From the NCBI RefSeq assembly GCF_030295975.1, contig NZ_AP027364.1, forward strand, positions 3,844,001 to 3,908,000: 64,000 nucleotides of DNA, given 5' to 3'. Source of the DNA: Thalassotalea atypica. Lineage in GTDB: Bacteria > Pseudomonadota > Gammaproteobacteria > Enterobacterales > Alteromonadaceae. Below, piece after piece: positions 35,371 through 47,080 of this stretch. The notes beneath the pieces were generated by a model that saw only the letters and a program-made list of their open reading frames with translations, did not search any database and was not told where the DNA came from. Both the position numbers and the translations under genes were made by a program. Numbering within the stretch: position 1 is the stretch's first letter; every line of letters begins with the position of its first letter.

Positions 35371-37647
35371 ATGCATTTCTCGCTTCGTCACTTATTCACC
35401 AAATGCACTATATTGATGATGAGTCCATGGGCTTATGCTCAGTCAGCTCAAGCGCCAATGGAAGTTAGGGTTTGTCCTGTACCTCAATTCGCCCAATTAG
35501 GCTCAAAAGTTATTATTGATGATCCTGATGTTATTCAAATATTATCAAAACGTTCCAGTATTGAAAAAGATCAGTTTGCCATTTTTGAAGGTGGTGTGAC
35601 ATTAATTAACAAAGATAAGAAAATATCTGCACAGAAGCTTGAAATAAATAGAAATACGGCTGTCCTTAACGCACAAGGTAATATTCATTTTCAGAATGAC
35701 GCTATTGATATATTTGCCCAGCAATTAAAAGCCAGTGAGTCGAGCCAATCGACAACTTTAAGTGGCACTGATTATCATTTAAAGGGCAGCTTAGGACATG
35801 GTAAGGCAGGCGAGCTCTCGGTATCTGACGACGGGCGCTTAACACTTTCTGATTCATCATTTACCACCTGTTATGGTGAAACACCTGATTGGCAAATCAG
35901 CGCCAGCGAAATTAATATCTCAGCAAAAGATAATAAAGGTGAAGCGTTTAATGCCGTTATTGAACTTTTTGATGTTCCTGTGTTTTATCTGCCATATATT
36001 TCTTTTCCTGTTACCGACGAGCGTAAATCGGGTTTTCTCTACCCAGTTATTGGCTCTTCAAACAAGTCAGGGTTAGAAATTGAGACCCCTTATTATTTAA
36101 ATATCGCTGAGAACATGGACGCAACAATCACACCGCGTTATATGTCTAAGCGAGGTACACAATTATTAACCGAGTTTCGCTATTTAAGTGGCGAACAAAC
36201 GGGCAAATTTGATGTTGAATATTTAAATAAAGATGATGAAATTACCACCAACGATGACGCTCGTTATCTTTGGCGCTTCCAACATGTAGGTAATTTTTCA
36301 GAGAATTTCAGAGCATATGCTGATTATACTTCGATTAGCGATGACGCCTATTTAGTTGATATTGGCTCTAAACACTACAATTCAAACGATGCATACTTAT
36401 ACCAAATAGGTGAACTCGCTTATTTTGGTGAAACGTGGAATGCCACAGTAAAGGTGCAAGATTTTGAAGTCATTGGTAATCACAATCAAAGCTATAAGAC
36501 CGTCCCACAAATTGAAATCAATAATTACCAAGATCTACCGTTTTGGAATGGTAAGTTTGAACTATATTCAGAATTATCACGCTTTAAGTCTAACGATCAA
36601 ACCCAAGCTCAAGCCGATAGATTTCATCTTGAAGCTGGCATGTCATTTCCAATCTATACACCAGCATGGTTTTTCAACTCGGAGTTTAAGTTGCTGCAAA
36701 CCAACTATAAGCAAGAGCGATTGGAAAACTCACCAGAGCTAGAACGCCATGTTAGCAGGACGTTACCTAAAGTAAGGTTCCATGGTGGCATTAACTTAGA
36801 ACGCGAAACTACGTTGTTTAATACTGCATTTACACAAACTATTGAACCTCAATTGCAGTACCTCTATATACCCGATAGAGAACAAGACAATATTGGTTTG
36901 TATGACACCACCATATTGCAAGACGATTATGCAGGTTTATTTAGAGATAAACGTTTTAGCGGTTTGGACAGAATTGCCGAAGCGAATCAATATTCTTGGG
37001 GCCTAACAAGCAGATTACTTGATAAATCTAATGTTGAACGCATGCGTTTTAGTTTAGGTCGTATTGTCTATTTGAACGATACCAATTTCGAAATTAACGA
37101 CAATGGTACCAATGTCGACGAATCTTCACTTGCTGCTGACATCTTCGTCAGAGCAAATTCTCAATGGCAATTTAGCAGTAATATTCAATACAATACCGAC
37201 TTGGATATTACTAGGCAAAGTCAAGCAAATATCGATTACCATTTCACCGAAACCGATCTTCTACAATTGACGCACCGATATACAAAAGATTTATCAGATG
37301 TCACTTTAGAGCAACTATCTTTACTTTCGAGTGTCAGACTCAACAAGGATTGGCATTTTGTCAGTCGTGTGACGCAAGATTTAAAACGCAGACGCAGCTT
37401 GGAAACCTTAGCAGGCTTCCAATATGAAAATTGTTGCTGGGGAATTCGCTTTGCTTATCAACGTCATATTAATTCATCAATTGATGAGTTAGGTACATTT
37501 AATGATAACCGCGATGAATTCGATAGTGGATTCGTGGTACAGTTTGTTATTAAAGGTTTAAGTGGCCAAAAAACCACGCTTAATACACAAGATATGTTTA
37601 ACTCGAGTATATTTGGCTACAAACGCCCATATTATCTCAATAATTAA
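35371..37647 (+). CDS. lptD: LPS assembly outer membrane protein LptD
   Basis: LptD with LptE inserts lipopolysaccharide into the outer leaflet. The 758-residue protein has a signal peptide to AYA, an OstA/LptA-like jellyroll domain (about 50-170), and a 26-strand-sized barrel. The disulfide cysteines are all in place: Cys35 and the Cys of TTCYG in the N-domain, and the adjacent pair in YENCCWG near the C-terminus, matching the C31/C173/C724/C725 pattern of E. coli. It heads the lptD-surA-pdxA-rsmA-apaG-apaH unit. Confidence 0.97.
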   Translation: MHFSLRHLFTKCTILMMSPWAYAQSAQAPMEVRVCPVPQFAQLGSKVIIDDPDVIQILSKRSSIEKDQFAIFEGGVTLINKDKKISAQKLEINRNTAVLNAQGNIHFQNDAIDIFAQQLKASESSQSTTLSGTDYHLKGSLGHGKAGELSVSDDGRLTLSDSSFTTCYGETPDWQISASEINISAKDNKGEAFNAVIELFDVPVFYLPYISFPVTDERKSGFLYPVIGSSNKSGLEIETPYYLNIAENMDATITPRYMSKRGTQLLTEFRYLSGEQTGKFDVEYLNKDDEITTNDDARYLWRFQHVGNFSENFRAYADYTSISDDAYLVDIGSKHYNSNDAYLYQIGELAYFGETWNATVKVQDFEVIGNHNQSYKTVPQIEINNYQDLPFWNGKFELYSELSRFKSNDQTQAQADRFHLEAGMSFPIYTPAWFFNSEFKLLQTNYKQERLENSPELERHVSRTLPKVRFHGGINLERETTLFNTAFTQTIEPQLQYLYIPDREQDNIGLYDTTILQDDYAGLFRDKRFSGLDRIAEANQYSWGLTSRLLDKSNVERMRFSLGRIVYLNDTNFEINDNGTNVDESSLAADIFVRANSQWQFSSNIQYNTDLDITRQSQANIDYHFTETDLLQLTHRYTKDLSDVTLEQLSLLSSVRLNKDWHFVSRVTQDLKRRRSLETLAGFQYENCCWGIRFAYQRHINSSIDELGTFNDNRDEFDSGFVVQFVIKGLSGQKTTLNTQDMFNSSIFGYKRPYYLNN

Positions 37648-37662
37648 TCAAGAATATAATAA

Positions 37663-38964
37663 ATGAAAAACTCTTTGAAAATTTTCGCTTTAACTTCTTC
37701 ATTAGTACTGAACCTATTCAGCACTGCTATAGCCGAAGAAGTAGCATTAGATAAAGTCGCCGCCATTGTAAACTCGGGCGTTGTATTAGAATCAGAAATC
37801 CAAAACTTATTAAAGAATATCAAAGCACAAGCTGAAAAATCAGGTCAAAGCCTACCTTCAGATAAAGCCTTACGTACTCAAGTTACCGATAAGCTTATTA
37901 ACGATAGCTTACTTATTCAAATGGGTGAGCGCATGGGCGTTCAAATCAGTGACGCTCAACTTGATGACACGTTAAGCAATATGGCCGGCGAAAACAACCT
38001 GACACTAGAACAGTTCCGTGAAGCGCTGGTCAGTGATGGCGTTGATTATGAAAAATACCGCGAAACCGTACGTTCAGAACTAATATCAGGTGAAGTGCGT
38101 CGTGCTAGTGTTCGCCGTAGAGTTTATATCTCACCACAAGAAGTAAACAACTTGTTGGCTGATATGAAACAAAAAACTAATTTAGATGTTGAATATCGTC
38201 TGGGTCACATCTTGATTGAATTCCCACCAGAGCCAACTCAAGATGATATCAATGCTGCCAAAACTCGTGCCGATAAAGTGATCGAACTCCTTAACGGTGG
38301 CTCTGACTTTGCCAAGATTGCGATTGCGTCATCGGGTGATGCAAACGCACTTGAAGGTGGTGATATCGGCTGGAAGAACATCAATGAATTACCGACCTTA
38401 TTTTCTGAACTTGTTGATGGCAAAGAGCAAGACACGGTAATGGGCCCTATTCGCACAGGTCTTGGCTTTAGTATTATTAAAATACTAGAAATTCGTGGTC
38501 GCCAAGTGGTTGAAGTGGAAGAAGTTAAAGCCCGACATATTCTTGTTAAATCGTCAATTATCTTAAGTGAAGCAAAAGCGGAAGCCATGTTAGCTGAGTT
38601 TCTAAAAGAAATAGAAGCCGGAAATGCCGACTTTGCTGATTTAGCAAAAGAGTTTTCTGAAGGCCCAACATCGGTGCGTGGTGGCGACTTAGGTTGGGCG
38701 GACCCTAAAACTTACGATCCTGCTTTTAGGGATGTTCTAGCTAAACTTAAAATTGGCGAATACCATAAACCATTCCGTTCATCATTTGGCTGGCATTTAG
38801 TACAGTTGACCGATCGTCGCACCTTAGATGCAACAGAACAAATGAATGAAAACCGTGCCTACCAGATTATCTATAACCGTAAGTTTGGTATGGAAGCACA
38901 GCGCTGGATGAAAGAAACCCGAGACGAAGCTTATATTGAAGTTTTATCAACGGGTGAAAATTAA
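37663..38964 (+). CDS. surA: Periplasmic chaperone and peptidyl-prolyl isomerase SurA
   Basis: SurA escorts outer-membrane proteins, including LptD, to the Bam complex. The 433-residue protein has a signal peptide ending at STAIA, an N-terminal chaperone domain with the SurA core ([17 protein letters not shown]), and two PpiC parvulin domains (about 170-275 and 285-385, each with GGDIGW or GGDLGW and ARHILVK in the second). It lies 16 bp after lptD and overlaps the pdxA start by one base. Confidence 0.97.
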   Translation: MKNSLKIFALTSSLVLNLFSTAIAEEVALDKVAAIVNSGVVLESEIQNLLKNIKAQAEKSGQSLPSDKALRTQVTDKLINDSLLIQMGERMGVQISDAQLDDTLSNMAGENNLTLEQFREALVSDGVDYEKYRETVRSELISGEVRRASVRRRVYISPQEVNNLLADMKQKTNLDVEYRLGHILIEFPPEPTQDDINAAKTRADKVIELLNGGSDFAKIAIASSGDANALEGGDIGWKNINELPTLFSELVDGKEQDTVMGPIRTGLGFSIIKILEIRGRQVVEVEEVKARHILVKSSIILSEAKAEAMLAEFLKEIEAGNADFADLAKEFSEGPTSVRGGDLGWADPKTYDPAFRDVLAKLKIGEYHKPFRSSFGWHLVQLTDRRTLDATEQMNENRAYQIIYNRKFGMEAQRWMKETRDEAYIEVLSTGEN

Positions 38965-39947
38965 TGACCAAACGTATTGCAATAACGCCGGGAGAGCCTG
39001 CGGGTATCGGCCCAGACCTTACCATTGCAATTGCGCAACAAGACTGGCCCGTAGAACTTGTCGTTGTCGCGTGTCCAGAATTAATGATGGCGCGAGCTGA
39101 GCAAATTGGCTTGCCGTTGACATTAGTTGATTATGATGCGAGTAAACCTGCATCAGCTCAAAAAGCTGGTACGCTCACTATTTGTCCGATAGCCACCGAC
39201 CAAGTACCAGTGGCAGGACAACTCAATCAAAATAATGGTCATTACGTGGTAGAAACTCTACGTGTTGCCAGCGAAAAAAATATCTCAGGTGAAATTGAAG
39301 CTGTTGTTACAGGCCCTGTACATAAAGGGTTAATTAACCAAGCGGGGATCGCTTTTAGCGGTCATACGGAATATTTTGCTCATCAGGCCAATTGTTCTGA
39401 TGTGGTAATGATGTTAGCCACTGAAGGGTTGCGTGTCGCCTTAGTAACCACACACATCCCATTAGCTTATGTATCAAAGGCCATCACCTTTGAACGATTA
39501 CAAAAAGTCACTCGCATCTTGCACAAAGACCTACAAGACAAATTTGGCATTGAATCTCCACGTATATATGCGTGTGGCATCAACCCTCATGCCGGCGAAG
39601 ACGGGCATTTAGGGCGAGAAGAAATTGAAGTAATGAACCCAGCATTTGAAGAGCTTCGCGCTGAAGGTATGGACATTGTTGGCCCTTTACCTGCTGACAC
39701 CATTTTTCAAGAAAAATACTTAGAGGATGCAGACGCTATTTTAAGTATGTTTCACGATCAAGGTTTACCCGTACTTAAATATAAAGGCTTCGGCTCTTCG
39801 GTGAACATTACTTTAGGCCTACCTTTTATTCGAACCTCAGTAGATCACGGTACTGCTCTCGATTTAGCCGGTACTAACCAAGCAGACACTGGAAGTTTTA
39901 TTGAAGCCCTGCAAACCGCAATTAATTTGGCAAATAATCAACAATGA
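38964..39947 (+). CDS. pdxA: 4-hydroxythreonine-4-phosphate dehydrogenase PdxA
   Basis: PdxA oxidises 4-phosphohydroxy-L-threonine in the DXP-dependent pyridoxal phosphate pathway. The 327-residue protein starts with [13 protein letters not shown] and has [17 protein letters not shown] (metal His), and [15 protein letters not shown] and [11 protein letters not shown] for the other metal and substrate residues. It is coupled at both ends: one base shared with surA, four with rsmA. Confidence 0.97.
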   Translation: MTKRIAITPGEPAGIGPDLTIAIAQQDWPVELVVVACPELMMARAEQIGLPLTLVDYDASKPASAQKAGTLTICPIATDQVPVAGQLNQNNGHYVVETLRVASEKNISGEIEAVVTGPVHKGLINQAGIAFSGHTEYFAHQANCSDVVMMLATEGLRVALVTTHIPLAYVSKAITFERLQKVTRILHKDLQDKFGIESPRIYACGINPHAGEDGHLGREEIEVMNPAFEELRAEGMDIVGPLPADTIFQEKYLEDADAILSMFHDQGLPVLKYKGFGSSVNITLGLPFIRTSVDHGTALDLAGTNQADTGSFIEALQTAINLANNQQ

Positions 39948-40762
39948 GTAAGAACTCCCATTTAGGCCATCAAGCTAGAAAACGCTTTGGTCAAAACTTC
40001 CTAAATAATGATGCAGTCATTAGTAGCATCGTTGACGCAATCAACCCTGAGCCAGGTGAAAATTTAATCGAAATTGGGCCTGGTCTTGGCGCACTAACTG
40101 AGCCGGTTGTTGAGCGTGCAGGGAAGTTATCCGTTGTCGAACTAGATCGAGATTTGGCTCATCGTTTACGCCATCACCCTTTTTTGGCTGAACATTTGAC
40201 CATTCATGAAATTGACGCATTGAAGTTTGATTTTTCGTCTTTGGTGAAGCCCAATCTACCATTGAGAATTTTTGGTAACCTACCTTATAATATCTCTACA
40301 CCGCTCATTTTTCATTTGCTGACCTTTAAAAATGATGTCAAAGACATGCATTTCATGTTGCAAAAAGAAGTGGTACAACGCATGGCAGCATCGCCAGATA
40401 CAAAAGCATATGGACGATTGTCGATCATGACACAGTATCAGTGTCAGGTATTGCCCGTGATGGAAATAGGGCCGGAAGCCTTTACTCCGCCGCCTAAAGT
40501 CGACTCTGCTATTGTGCGCTTAATTCCACATGCTGAAATAAAGAACCCAGTAAAAGAATTGAGTATGCTTAATCAGGTATGTTTAACGGCATTTAATCAG
40601 CGCCGCAAAACCATCCGTAACAGTTTCAAAAAGCTTATTTCAGCAGATAATTTAGAGCGTTTAGATATTTCACCAACGCTAAGACCTGAAAACCTGAGTA
40701 TTGATGAATACATTAAAATTGCTAACTTTCTTAGTGATAACCCAGCATCGATAGAAAAATAG
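39944..40762 (+). CDS. rsmA: 16S rRNA adenine dimethyltransferase RsmA (KsgA)
   Basis: RsmA dimethylates A1518 and A1519 of 16S rRNA during late 30S maturation. The 272-residue protein has [11 protein letters not shown], the SAM motif [13 protein letters not shown], motif [17 protein letters not shown], and the C-terminal [13 protein letters not shown]. It overlaps pdxA by 4 bp (ATGA) and is followed by apaG, the standard gammaproteobacterial order. Confidence 0.97.
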   Translation: MSKNSHLGHQARKRFGQNFLNNDAVISSIVDAINPEPGENLIEIGPGLGALTEPVVERAGKLSVVELDRDLAHRLRHHPFLAEHLTIHEIDALKFDFSSLVKPNLPLRIFGNLPYNISTPLIFHLLTFKNDVKDMHFMLQKEVVQRMAASPDTKAYGRLSIMTQYQCQVLPVMEIGPEAFTPPPKVDSAIVRLIPHAEIKNPVKELSMLNQVCLTAFNQRRKTIRNSFKKLISADNLERLDISPTLRPENLSIDEYIKIANFLSDNPASIEK

Positions 40763-40769
40763 AAAGCAC

Positions 40770-41162
40770 ATGAGTCATGTTACCCCAGATTTAAGTTCGC
40801 TGATCACCGTTTTGGCTCAGCCTAATTTTATCGAGTCACAATCCGATATCGATAACAAACAATTTGTGTTCAGTTACACCATTACCATATCAAATTGCAG
40901 TGATGAAAAAGTGCAGTTACTGTCCCGTCGTTGGTTGATTACTGACGCCAACGGCGAAATAACGACAGTGGAAGGCGATGGCGTTGTCGGTCAGCAACCA
41001 GTTATTGGCCCAGGAAAACAATACACCTATACCAGCGGCTCTATTTTCAAAACACCTCTTGGTATCATGCAAGGACAATATCATTTAATTGACAGCAACA
41101 ACCGACCTTTCAGTATCGAAATTCCACTATTTCGATTGTCTGTCCCTAATTTGTTGAATTGA
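40770..41162 (+). CDS. apaG: ApaG protein
   Basis: The 130-residue protein is a fibronectin III-like fold of unknown biochemical role, often linked to ApaH. Family features are SQSDIDNKQFVFSYTITISN, LLSRRWLITDANG, and VEGDGVVGQQPVIGPG with the conserved YTSGS. It is seven bases after rsmA and its stop codon region abuts the apaH start, so it is translated with the operon. Confidence 0.95.
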   Translation: MSHVTPDLSSLITVLAQPNFIESQSDIDNKQFVFSYTITISNCSDEKVQLLSRRWLITDANGEITTVEGDGVVGQQPVIGPGKQYTYTSGSIFKTPLGIMQGQYHLIDSNNRPFSIEIPLFRLSVPNLLN

Positions 41163-41164
41163 TT

Positions 41165-41974
41165 GTGGCGTTATATTTAGTCGGTGATGTTCAAGGTTGT
41201 TTGAAGGAGTTACAACTTTTGCTTGCCCAAGTAAATTTTGACGCACAACAAGATCAGCTTTGGTTGACCGGTGATCTAGTAGCAAGAGGTCCTCAATCAC
41301 TCGAAACACTCCACTTTGTTAAGTCTCTAGGGAAAAGTGCGAACTTTGTCCTAGGTAACCATGATTTGCACTTACTCGCCATTCATGCTGGGCATAAAAG
41401 AGCGAAGCAAGGTGACAAGTTAACTCCACTGCTTGATGCACCAGACGTCAATGACCTAATGGATTGGCTAAGCCAGTACCCATTGCTGCTGCCATTACCC
41501 GACGGAACGGCTTATATGAGCCATGCAGGAATCTCTCCTCAATGGTCGCTAGAAGAAGCCGTTGACCACGCAGAATTTGCCCACGAAAAAATATCAGGGC
41601 CTGAACGTAGCTACTGGCTCAACATCATGTATGGCGAGAAGCCCAACAATTGGTTTGATGTCAACACTGACGAAGATAAATTCAGATTTACCATCAACAG
41701 TTTCACTCGTATGCGTTATTGTTACTCAGACGGTTCGCTTGAATTTGATTGTAAAGAAGCGCCGCAATCTGAGCCTGAAAATATCGCTCCTTGGTATCAA
41801 CTATCAACCATAGAACAACGTCCGCAATGGGTGTTTGGTCACTGGGCGGCATTGATGGGTTCTTGCTCAAAAAAAGGGTACTTCGCCTTAGATACTGGCT
41901 GTGTATGGGGCAATTATATGACTATGTTGCGTTGGGATGATAAAAAAATCTTTATTCAAGAATCAGTTGGATAA
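41165..41974 (+). CDS. apaH: Diadenosine tetraphosphatase ApaH (GTG start)
   Basis: ApaH hydrolyses Ap4A symmetrically to two ADP and also removes Np4 caps from RNA. Starting at GTG 41165 gives MALYLVGDVQGC, which aligns with E. coli MATYLIGDVHGC; a TTG at 41159 would add two residues. The metallophosphatase motifs are GDVQG, LTGDLVARGP, GNHDLHLL and FGHWAALMG. Gln replaces His in the first motif, as in several other ApaH proteins. It closes the lptD operon; the 269-residue length is normal. Confidence 0.95.
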   Translation: MALYLVGDVQGCLKELQLLLAQVNFDAQQDQLWLTGDLVARGPQSLETLHFVKSLGKSANFVLGNHDLHLLAIHAGHKRAKQGDKLTPLLDAPDVNDLMDWLSQYPLLLPLPDGTAYMSHAGISPQWSLEEAVDHAEFAHEKISGPERSYWLNIMYGEKPNNWFDVNTDEDKFRFTINSFTRMRYCYSDGSLEFDCKEAPQSEPENIAPWYQLSTIEQRPQWVFGHWAALMGSCSKKGYFALDTGCVWGNYMTMLRWDDKKIFIQESVG

Positions 41975-42061
41975 AACAGCTGCAAGAGCAAATATCAAGG
42001 TTGCAAATGTAACTTTTAATGAAAAAGTTCTAGTGCTTGTTATAATAACCTTTAATATGTC

Positions 42062-42088
42062 TAAAATATTTGTTAATACTGTCGATAG
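42062..42088 (+). promoter_or_regulatory. Sigma-28 (FliA)-like promoter of the chemoreceptor
   Basis: TAAAATAT, 11 bases, then GTCGATAG fits the flagellar sigma consensus TAAAGTTT-N11-GCCGATAA at 6 of 8 positions in each half with exact spacing. It lies 69 bp before the chemoreceptor ATG. Confidence 0.62.
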
Positions 42089-42156
42089 CGTCTAGTAATA
42101 ACAACAGCAAAATAAGTATTTAATTCCTAACTTTAAAACTCCGAGTGGTGGTATAT

Positions 42157-44175
42157 ATGAATTTAACGGTAGCAGTAAAGATTATTGGTGGCTTCACGAT
42201 TATTGCCATCTTGCTAGTGGTTACTAGTGTATCTTCTTTGTTAAATTTGAATAAAATTAATGATTCAACAACTAAGGTTAGTGACTTAGCTATACCTACA
42301 CTTGTCAATAGTAACAAACTTGCATTGCAGTTAACCCAAATGGGTGGCTTCACGTTACGTGGCTATTACCAAGAAGAATTGGCACCATTGGCGACTAATG
42401 AATCAGATTTCAATTCAATTAATGACTCATTCTCAAAAGAGCTTAAAATATTAAAGTCTATTGTACAAAACGAAGGCACATTACTTGGCAACCTTAAAAA
42501 AGTTGACGGTGTATACGAATCGTTTACTAATAATGTTGAAGGTGTGTTTGAAAGCCGTAAAACCAGCATCGAACAAATAGCTTTGTTAAATGATAAAATC
42601 GATATTTTAGAAGAAAAATCCGATGACGCTGCCACTTTATTACTCGATTTAGCGGATCATGACCTAGCAGACAGCAAACTTCAAAAAGCCGTGGATATGG
42701 GTGAGTTTTTAGAAACGTCGCTAAATGGTTTGGTTAGTTACGCGTTTGAATATAGAGACGCCCTAGACCCAGACACAGTGAACTTAATTGAGCGCGAGTT
42801 AACAAACGCCCACAGCGAACTCAACAGAATGATGAGCGATGTCATCATTGAAATGAATGCTAATAGTGCCTCAGATGAAGCAACTGAACTAATTGATACC
42901 TTTGCGGAAATTACTGCACATATTACCGGCGATGAGTCAGTATTCACTAATAAGTCAGCTCAAATCAACGCCATTGCACAAGCAACATCAATGTTAACTG
43001 CGGCTGACAATGATATTAATACAGCTAATAAATTCCTTGCCAATCAAGTTGCTTTGGCAAATCAAACGACCAACGAAGCGAACAGTATGGTTGATGATTC
43101 GGTATCGACAGGTAACCGAAGAACGACCATTATCATGATTGTGTCTATTATCCTTGCCATTGTTATTGCTCGCATCACACTTATCAGTATTACTCGCCCG
43201 CTTCGTCGCGTAAATGAAATGCTGAATGTCGTTGCCTCTGGCGACTTATCTCATAAGTTGGATGAATCAGGCAAAGACGAATTTGCGCAACTATCTCGTA
43301 ACTGTAATTTGCTGATCGACAGCCTACGCGATCTTATTCAAAGTATTGTTAGCCGTTCAACACAGTTGGCAGCAGCGGCAGAACAAACCTCTGCTGTAAC
43401 CGCTCAAAGTACCACTGCTATTGAAGAACAGCGCTTACAGGTTGAACAAGCAGCTTCAGCAACCACTGAAATGAGCAGTACTTCACAAAGCGTATTATCA
43501 AGTGCAAACGACGCTTTAGGTGAAATTAAACAAGCAGACGATGAAGCTGAGCGAGTTAAAGGGATTTCTGAAAATAACCGTGAAACTATTCAGCAACTTG
43601 CTGCAGAAGTTGAATCGGCATCTCAAGTTATTAACAAATTACAGCAAGACAGTGCCTCCATCGGCAGCATCTTGGATGTTATCCGCGGTATTGCAGAGCA
43701 AACAAACCTACTCGCTTTAAACGCAGCCATTGAAGCAGCGCGCGCAGGTGAACAAGGTCGCGGATTTGCTGTAGTAGCTGACGAAGTAAGAACGTTGGCC
43801 AGTCGTACGCAGGAATCTACTCAAGAGATTCAAAATATGATTGAAGTGCTTCAAACCGGTGCTGAAAAGGCTGTAACTGTGATGGATACAGGTAAAGCAC
43901 AAGCGGCAAACTGTGTTGAGCAAAGTGACGTAGCAGACAAAGCCCTTGAAACCATCACTCATGCTGTTCACGAAGCATTTGACCGTAGTTCGCAAATCGC
44001 AACAGCTGCGGAAGAGCAAAGCGTTGTGGCCCATGAAATCAGTGAGAATTTAGAATCTATTGTGACCATTGCAGAGCAAACATCGGCTGGCTCACAACAA
44101 ACTGCAACCTCTAGCAGTGAAGTTGCTCGACTTGCTGAAGAGTTACAACAATCAGTTCAAGAATTTAAATTGTAG
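42157..44175 (+). CDS. Methyl-accepting chemotaxis protein
   Basis: The 672-residue chemoreceptor has TM1 ([20 protein letters not shown]), a large helical periplasmic domain (about 30-320), TM2 ([21 protein letters not shown]), a HAMP domain ([20 protein letters not shown]) and a cytoplasmic signalling hairpin. Its tip is [38 protein letters not shown] 42157 is preferred to GTG 42145 because GGTGG precedes it at the right distance. The ligand is unknown. A flagellar-type promoter precedes it and a strong terminator follows. Confidence 0.95.
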   Translation: MNLTVAVKIIGGFTIIAILLVVTSVSSLLNLNKINDSTTKVSDLAIPTLVNSNKLALQLTQMGGFTLRGYYQEELAPLATNESDFNSINDSFSKELKILKSIVQNEGTLLGNLKKVDGVYESFTNNVEGVFESRKTSIEQIALLNDKIDILEEKSDDAATLLLDLADHDLADSKLQKAVDMGEFLETSLNGLVSYAFEYRDALDPDTVNLIERELTNAHSELNRMMSDVIIEMNANSASDEATELIDTFAEITAHITGDESVFTNKSAQINAIAQATSMLTAADNDINTANKFLANQVALANQTTNEANSMVDDSVSTGNRRTTIIMIVSIILAIVIARITLISITRPLRRVNEMLNVVASGDLSHKLDESGKDEFAQLSRNCNLLIDSLRDLIQSIVSRSTQLAAAAEQTSAVTAQSTTAIEEQRLQVEQAASATTEMSSTSQSVLSSANDALGEIKQADDEAERVKGISENNRETIQQLAAEVESASQVINKLQQDSASIGSILDVIRGIAEQTNLLALNAAIEAARAGEQGRGFAVVADEVRTLASRTQESTQEIQNMIEVLQTGAEKAVTVMDTGKAQAANCVEQSDVADKALETITHAVHEAFDRSSQIATAAEEQSVVAHEISENLESIVTIAEQTSAGSQQTATSSSEVARLAEELQQSVQEFKL

Positions 44176-44192
44176 ATTCTCAGGTGACTTAG

Positions 44193-44224
44193 AAAAAAAC
44201 CACGCTCAATAGCGTGGTTTTTTT
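44193..44224. terminator. Terminator after the chemoreceptor
   Basis: AACCACGCT/AGCGTGGTT with a CAAT loop is flanked by A and T runs of seven. Confidence 0.9.
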
Positions 44225-44332
44225 ATGTCTCGATCATTGCCCTTTTATGTTCAACATTAACTGAAATGATGATTCTATACTGACTTCTTAGGATAAGATT
44301 TATCATCATCCTCACTACGAAGGGAGCCTACT

Positions 44333-44836
44333 ATGGACAAACAAACACTCGATTTATTACCCGATCTTTGCGATAAATTCCCCTCAAAGGTTAACGTACT
44401 TGAATGCCAGTTTTCTCATTACGGTAAGCAGCCTGTATTTTCGGGACAGGTGGTTACTGTAAAGTGTTTTGAAGATAACTCGATTGTTAAAAATTTGGTG
44501 AATACCCCTGGCCATGGCAAAGTAATTGTTGTTGACGGGGGAGGCTCAACAAGATGTGCTCTACTCGGAGACATGCTTGCTGAAGCAGCGGTAAAAAATG
44601 GTTGGTCGGGTTTAATAATCAATGGCGTTATTCGAGATGTCGCCACGATTAATACTTTATCTATAGGTGTGAAAGCTTTAGGCACAACTCCAATAAAAAC
44701 TGAAAAGCGCGGACTTGGCGATCTTAACATTCCCGTTCGTTTTGCTGGCGTAACCATTAGTGAAAACAACTGGGTTTATGCTGATCTTAATGGTGTATTA
44801 ATTAGTGAGCATGAGTTAAATATAGGCGACAACTAA
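44333..44836 (+). CDS. RraA-family protein, aldolase-type
   Basis: The 167-residue protein has the RraA fold: VKCFEDNSIVKNLV, VVDGGGSTRCALLGDMLAE, and WVYADLNGVLIS. The motif GVIRDVATIN keeps the Arg-Asp pair that HMG/oxaloacetate aldolases of this family need. E. coli RraA, an RNase E inhibitor, reads GAVRQ there. GTTPIKTEKRGLGDLNIPV also looks like the aldolase branch. So the gene may encode a class II aldolase, an RNase E regulator or both; databases often call such proteins 'RraA'. An rraB gene is also in this window, at 9587. Confidence 0.85.
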   Translation: MDKQTLDLLPDLCDKFPSKVNVLECQFSHYGKQPVFSGQVVTVKCFEDNSIVKNLVNTPGHGKVIVVDGGGSTRCALLGDMLAEAAVKNGWSGLIINGVIRDVATINTLSIGVKALGTTPIKTEKRGLGDLNIPVRFAGVTISENNWVYADLNGVLISEHELNIGDN

Positions 44837-44866
44837 TTCTCTAATCGTCTAGTAAACTGTTTTGGA

Positions 44867-44889
44867 ACGAGCGAATCAAAATCGCTCGT
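44867..44889. terminator. Hairpin at the convergent rraA/folA junction
   Basis: ACGAGCGA/TCGCTCGT is a perfect 8-bp stem overlapping the folA stop codon. No long T run follows on either strand, so terminator strength is uncertain. Confidence 0.45.
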
Positions 44890-45367
44890 AGACGCAGAAA
44901 TTAAGGTCGTAACTATTTTTTTCGTCCGCAGATCTCTTTTCGCTACTTAACAGTCTCCAATCATGTTGTGTGTCATATACAGGAAACTGAGTATCTCCTT
45001 CGATGTCAGCGCAGATATGCGTGATATAGAGTCTATTAGCTGTCGGTAGACAATGCTCATAAATCGCACCGCCACCTATGACCATCACTTCCTCTGCACC
45101 ACCAGCGACTTTCAATGCTTCCTCAACAGAGTTCACTACCTCAATACCGTCAGCTCGATACTCCACGTCTCGTGAAATTACGATATTTTGTCGGCCAGGT
45201 AACGGGCGGCCTATCGATTCATAGGTTTTCCGCCCCATAATAACAGGCTTACCTAATGTAGTTTTCTTAAAGTAAACCAAGTCAGCCGGCAAGTGCCATG
45301 GCATATCATTATCTTTGCCAATTATACGGTTGTTTGCATGTGCAACAATCATCGAAAGAACAGTCAT
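44876..45367 (-). CDS. folA: Dihydrofolate reductase
   Basis: FolA reduces dihydrofolate to tetrahydrofolate with NADPH and is the trimethoprim target. The 163-residue protein has the start MIVAHANNRIIGKDNDMPWHLPADL with the catalytic acid Asp in PADL, the cofactor motif MGRKTYESIGRPLPGR, and VMVIGGGAIYEHCL. No unusual residues are visible in the substrate site. Confidence 0.97.
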   Translation of the reverse strand: MTVLSMIVAHANNRIIGKDNDMPWHLPADLVYFKKTTLGKPVIMGRKTYESIGRPLPGRQNIVISRDVEYRADGIEVVNSVEEALKVAGGAEEVMVIGGGAIYEHCLPTANRLYITHICADIEGDTQFPVYDTQHDWRLLSSEKRSADEKNSYDLNFCVYERF

Positions 45368-45412
45368 TAACTTCCACTTATTTCAATAAATCAAAAACGC
45401 AGCTAGTATAAA

Positions 45413-45453
45413 ACAAAAAAGGCGCATCACGTATAATAAACGCATGCACCTTT
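45413..45453 (-). terminator. Terminator after obgE
   Basis: AAAGGCGCAT pairs with ATGCACCTTT (one mismatch) around a 16-base loop. On the minus strand a T run follows. It lies about 35 bp past the obgE stop. Confidence 0.65.
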
Positions 45454-45488
45454 GCCCAATCATCAACAGAAAAATAGTATAACTAGCC

Positions 45489-46673
<1,185 letters not shown>

Positions 46674-46755
46674 TTAAATGTATTATAAGCCATTTTCACA
46701 ACTTACAACACGTTAATACGCTAATCCACATCAAACAGATGCTTATTTTATAGCC

Positions 46756-46787
46756 AAAAAAAAACCCTGCAATAATTGCAGGGTTTT
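46756..46787 (-). terminator. Terminator after rplU-rpmA
   Basis: The stem AAAACCCTGCAAT/ATTGCAGGGTTTT is followed on the minus strand by nine T. It lies about 20 bp past the rpmA stop. Confidence 0.9.
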
Positions 46788-46805
46788 GCAAATCTTTTGG
46801 GTAAA

Positions 46806-47063
46806 TTATTCAGCGATGATGCTTACAAACTTACGGTTTTTAGGACCTTTAACTTCAAACTGAACTTTACCGTCAGATAAAGCGAATAAAGTGTGGTCTT
46901 TACCAATACCCATATTGTTACCAGCGTGGAATTTAGTACCACGTTGACGAACGATAATGTTACCAGCTAAAACTGACTCGCCACCGAAACGTTTAACACC
47001 TAAGCGTTTACTTTCTGAATCGCGACCGTTTTTGGTACTACCTGCTGCCTTCTTATGTGCCAT
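46806..47063 (-). CDS. rpmA: 50S ribosomal protein L27
   Basis: L27 lies at the peptidyl-transferase centre. The 85-residue sequence begins [23 protein letters not shown] after the initiator Met, matching the mature N-terminus of proteobacterial L27, so no N-terminal cleavage as in Firmicutes is needed. It ends in [13 protein letters not shown]. It lies 17 bp after rplU in the usual pair. Confidence 0.98.
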   Translation of the reverse strand: MAHKKAAGSTKNGRDSESKRLGVKRFGGESVLAGNIIVRQRGTKFHAGNNMGIGKDHTLFALSDGKVQFEVKGPKNRKFVSIIAE

Positions 47064-47080
47064 CTTTAAATGCTCCTAAA

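Noticed and set aside
36464-36742. A 92-codon open frame inside lptD in another frame
   Set aside because: It overlaps the conserved LptD barrel and has low-quality, shadow-like composition.
38238-38588. A 116-codon open frame antisense to surA
   Set aside because: It mirrors the codon pattern of surA and has no family features.
41165-41200. Gln instead of His in the first metallophosphatase motif of ApaH (GDVQG)
   Set aside because: Other gammaproteobacterial ApaH proteins also carry Gln at this position, so it is not a lesion.
44419-44769. A 116-codon open frame on the minus strand inside the RraA-family gene
   Set aside because: It lies entirely antisense to a well-conserved gene, has no ribosome site and no recognisable motif.
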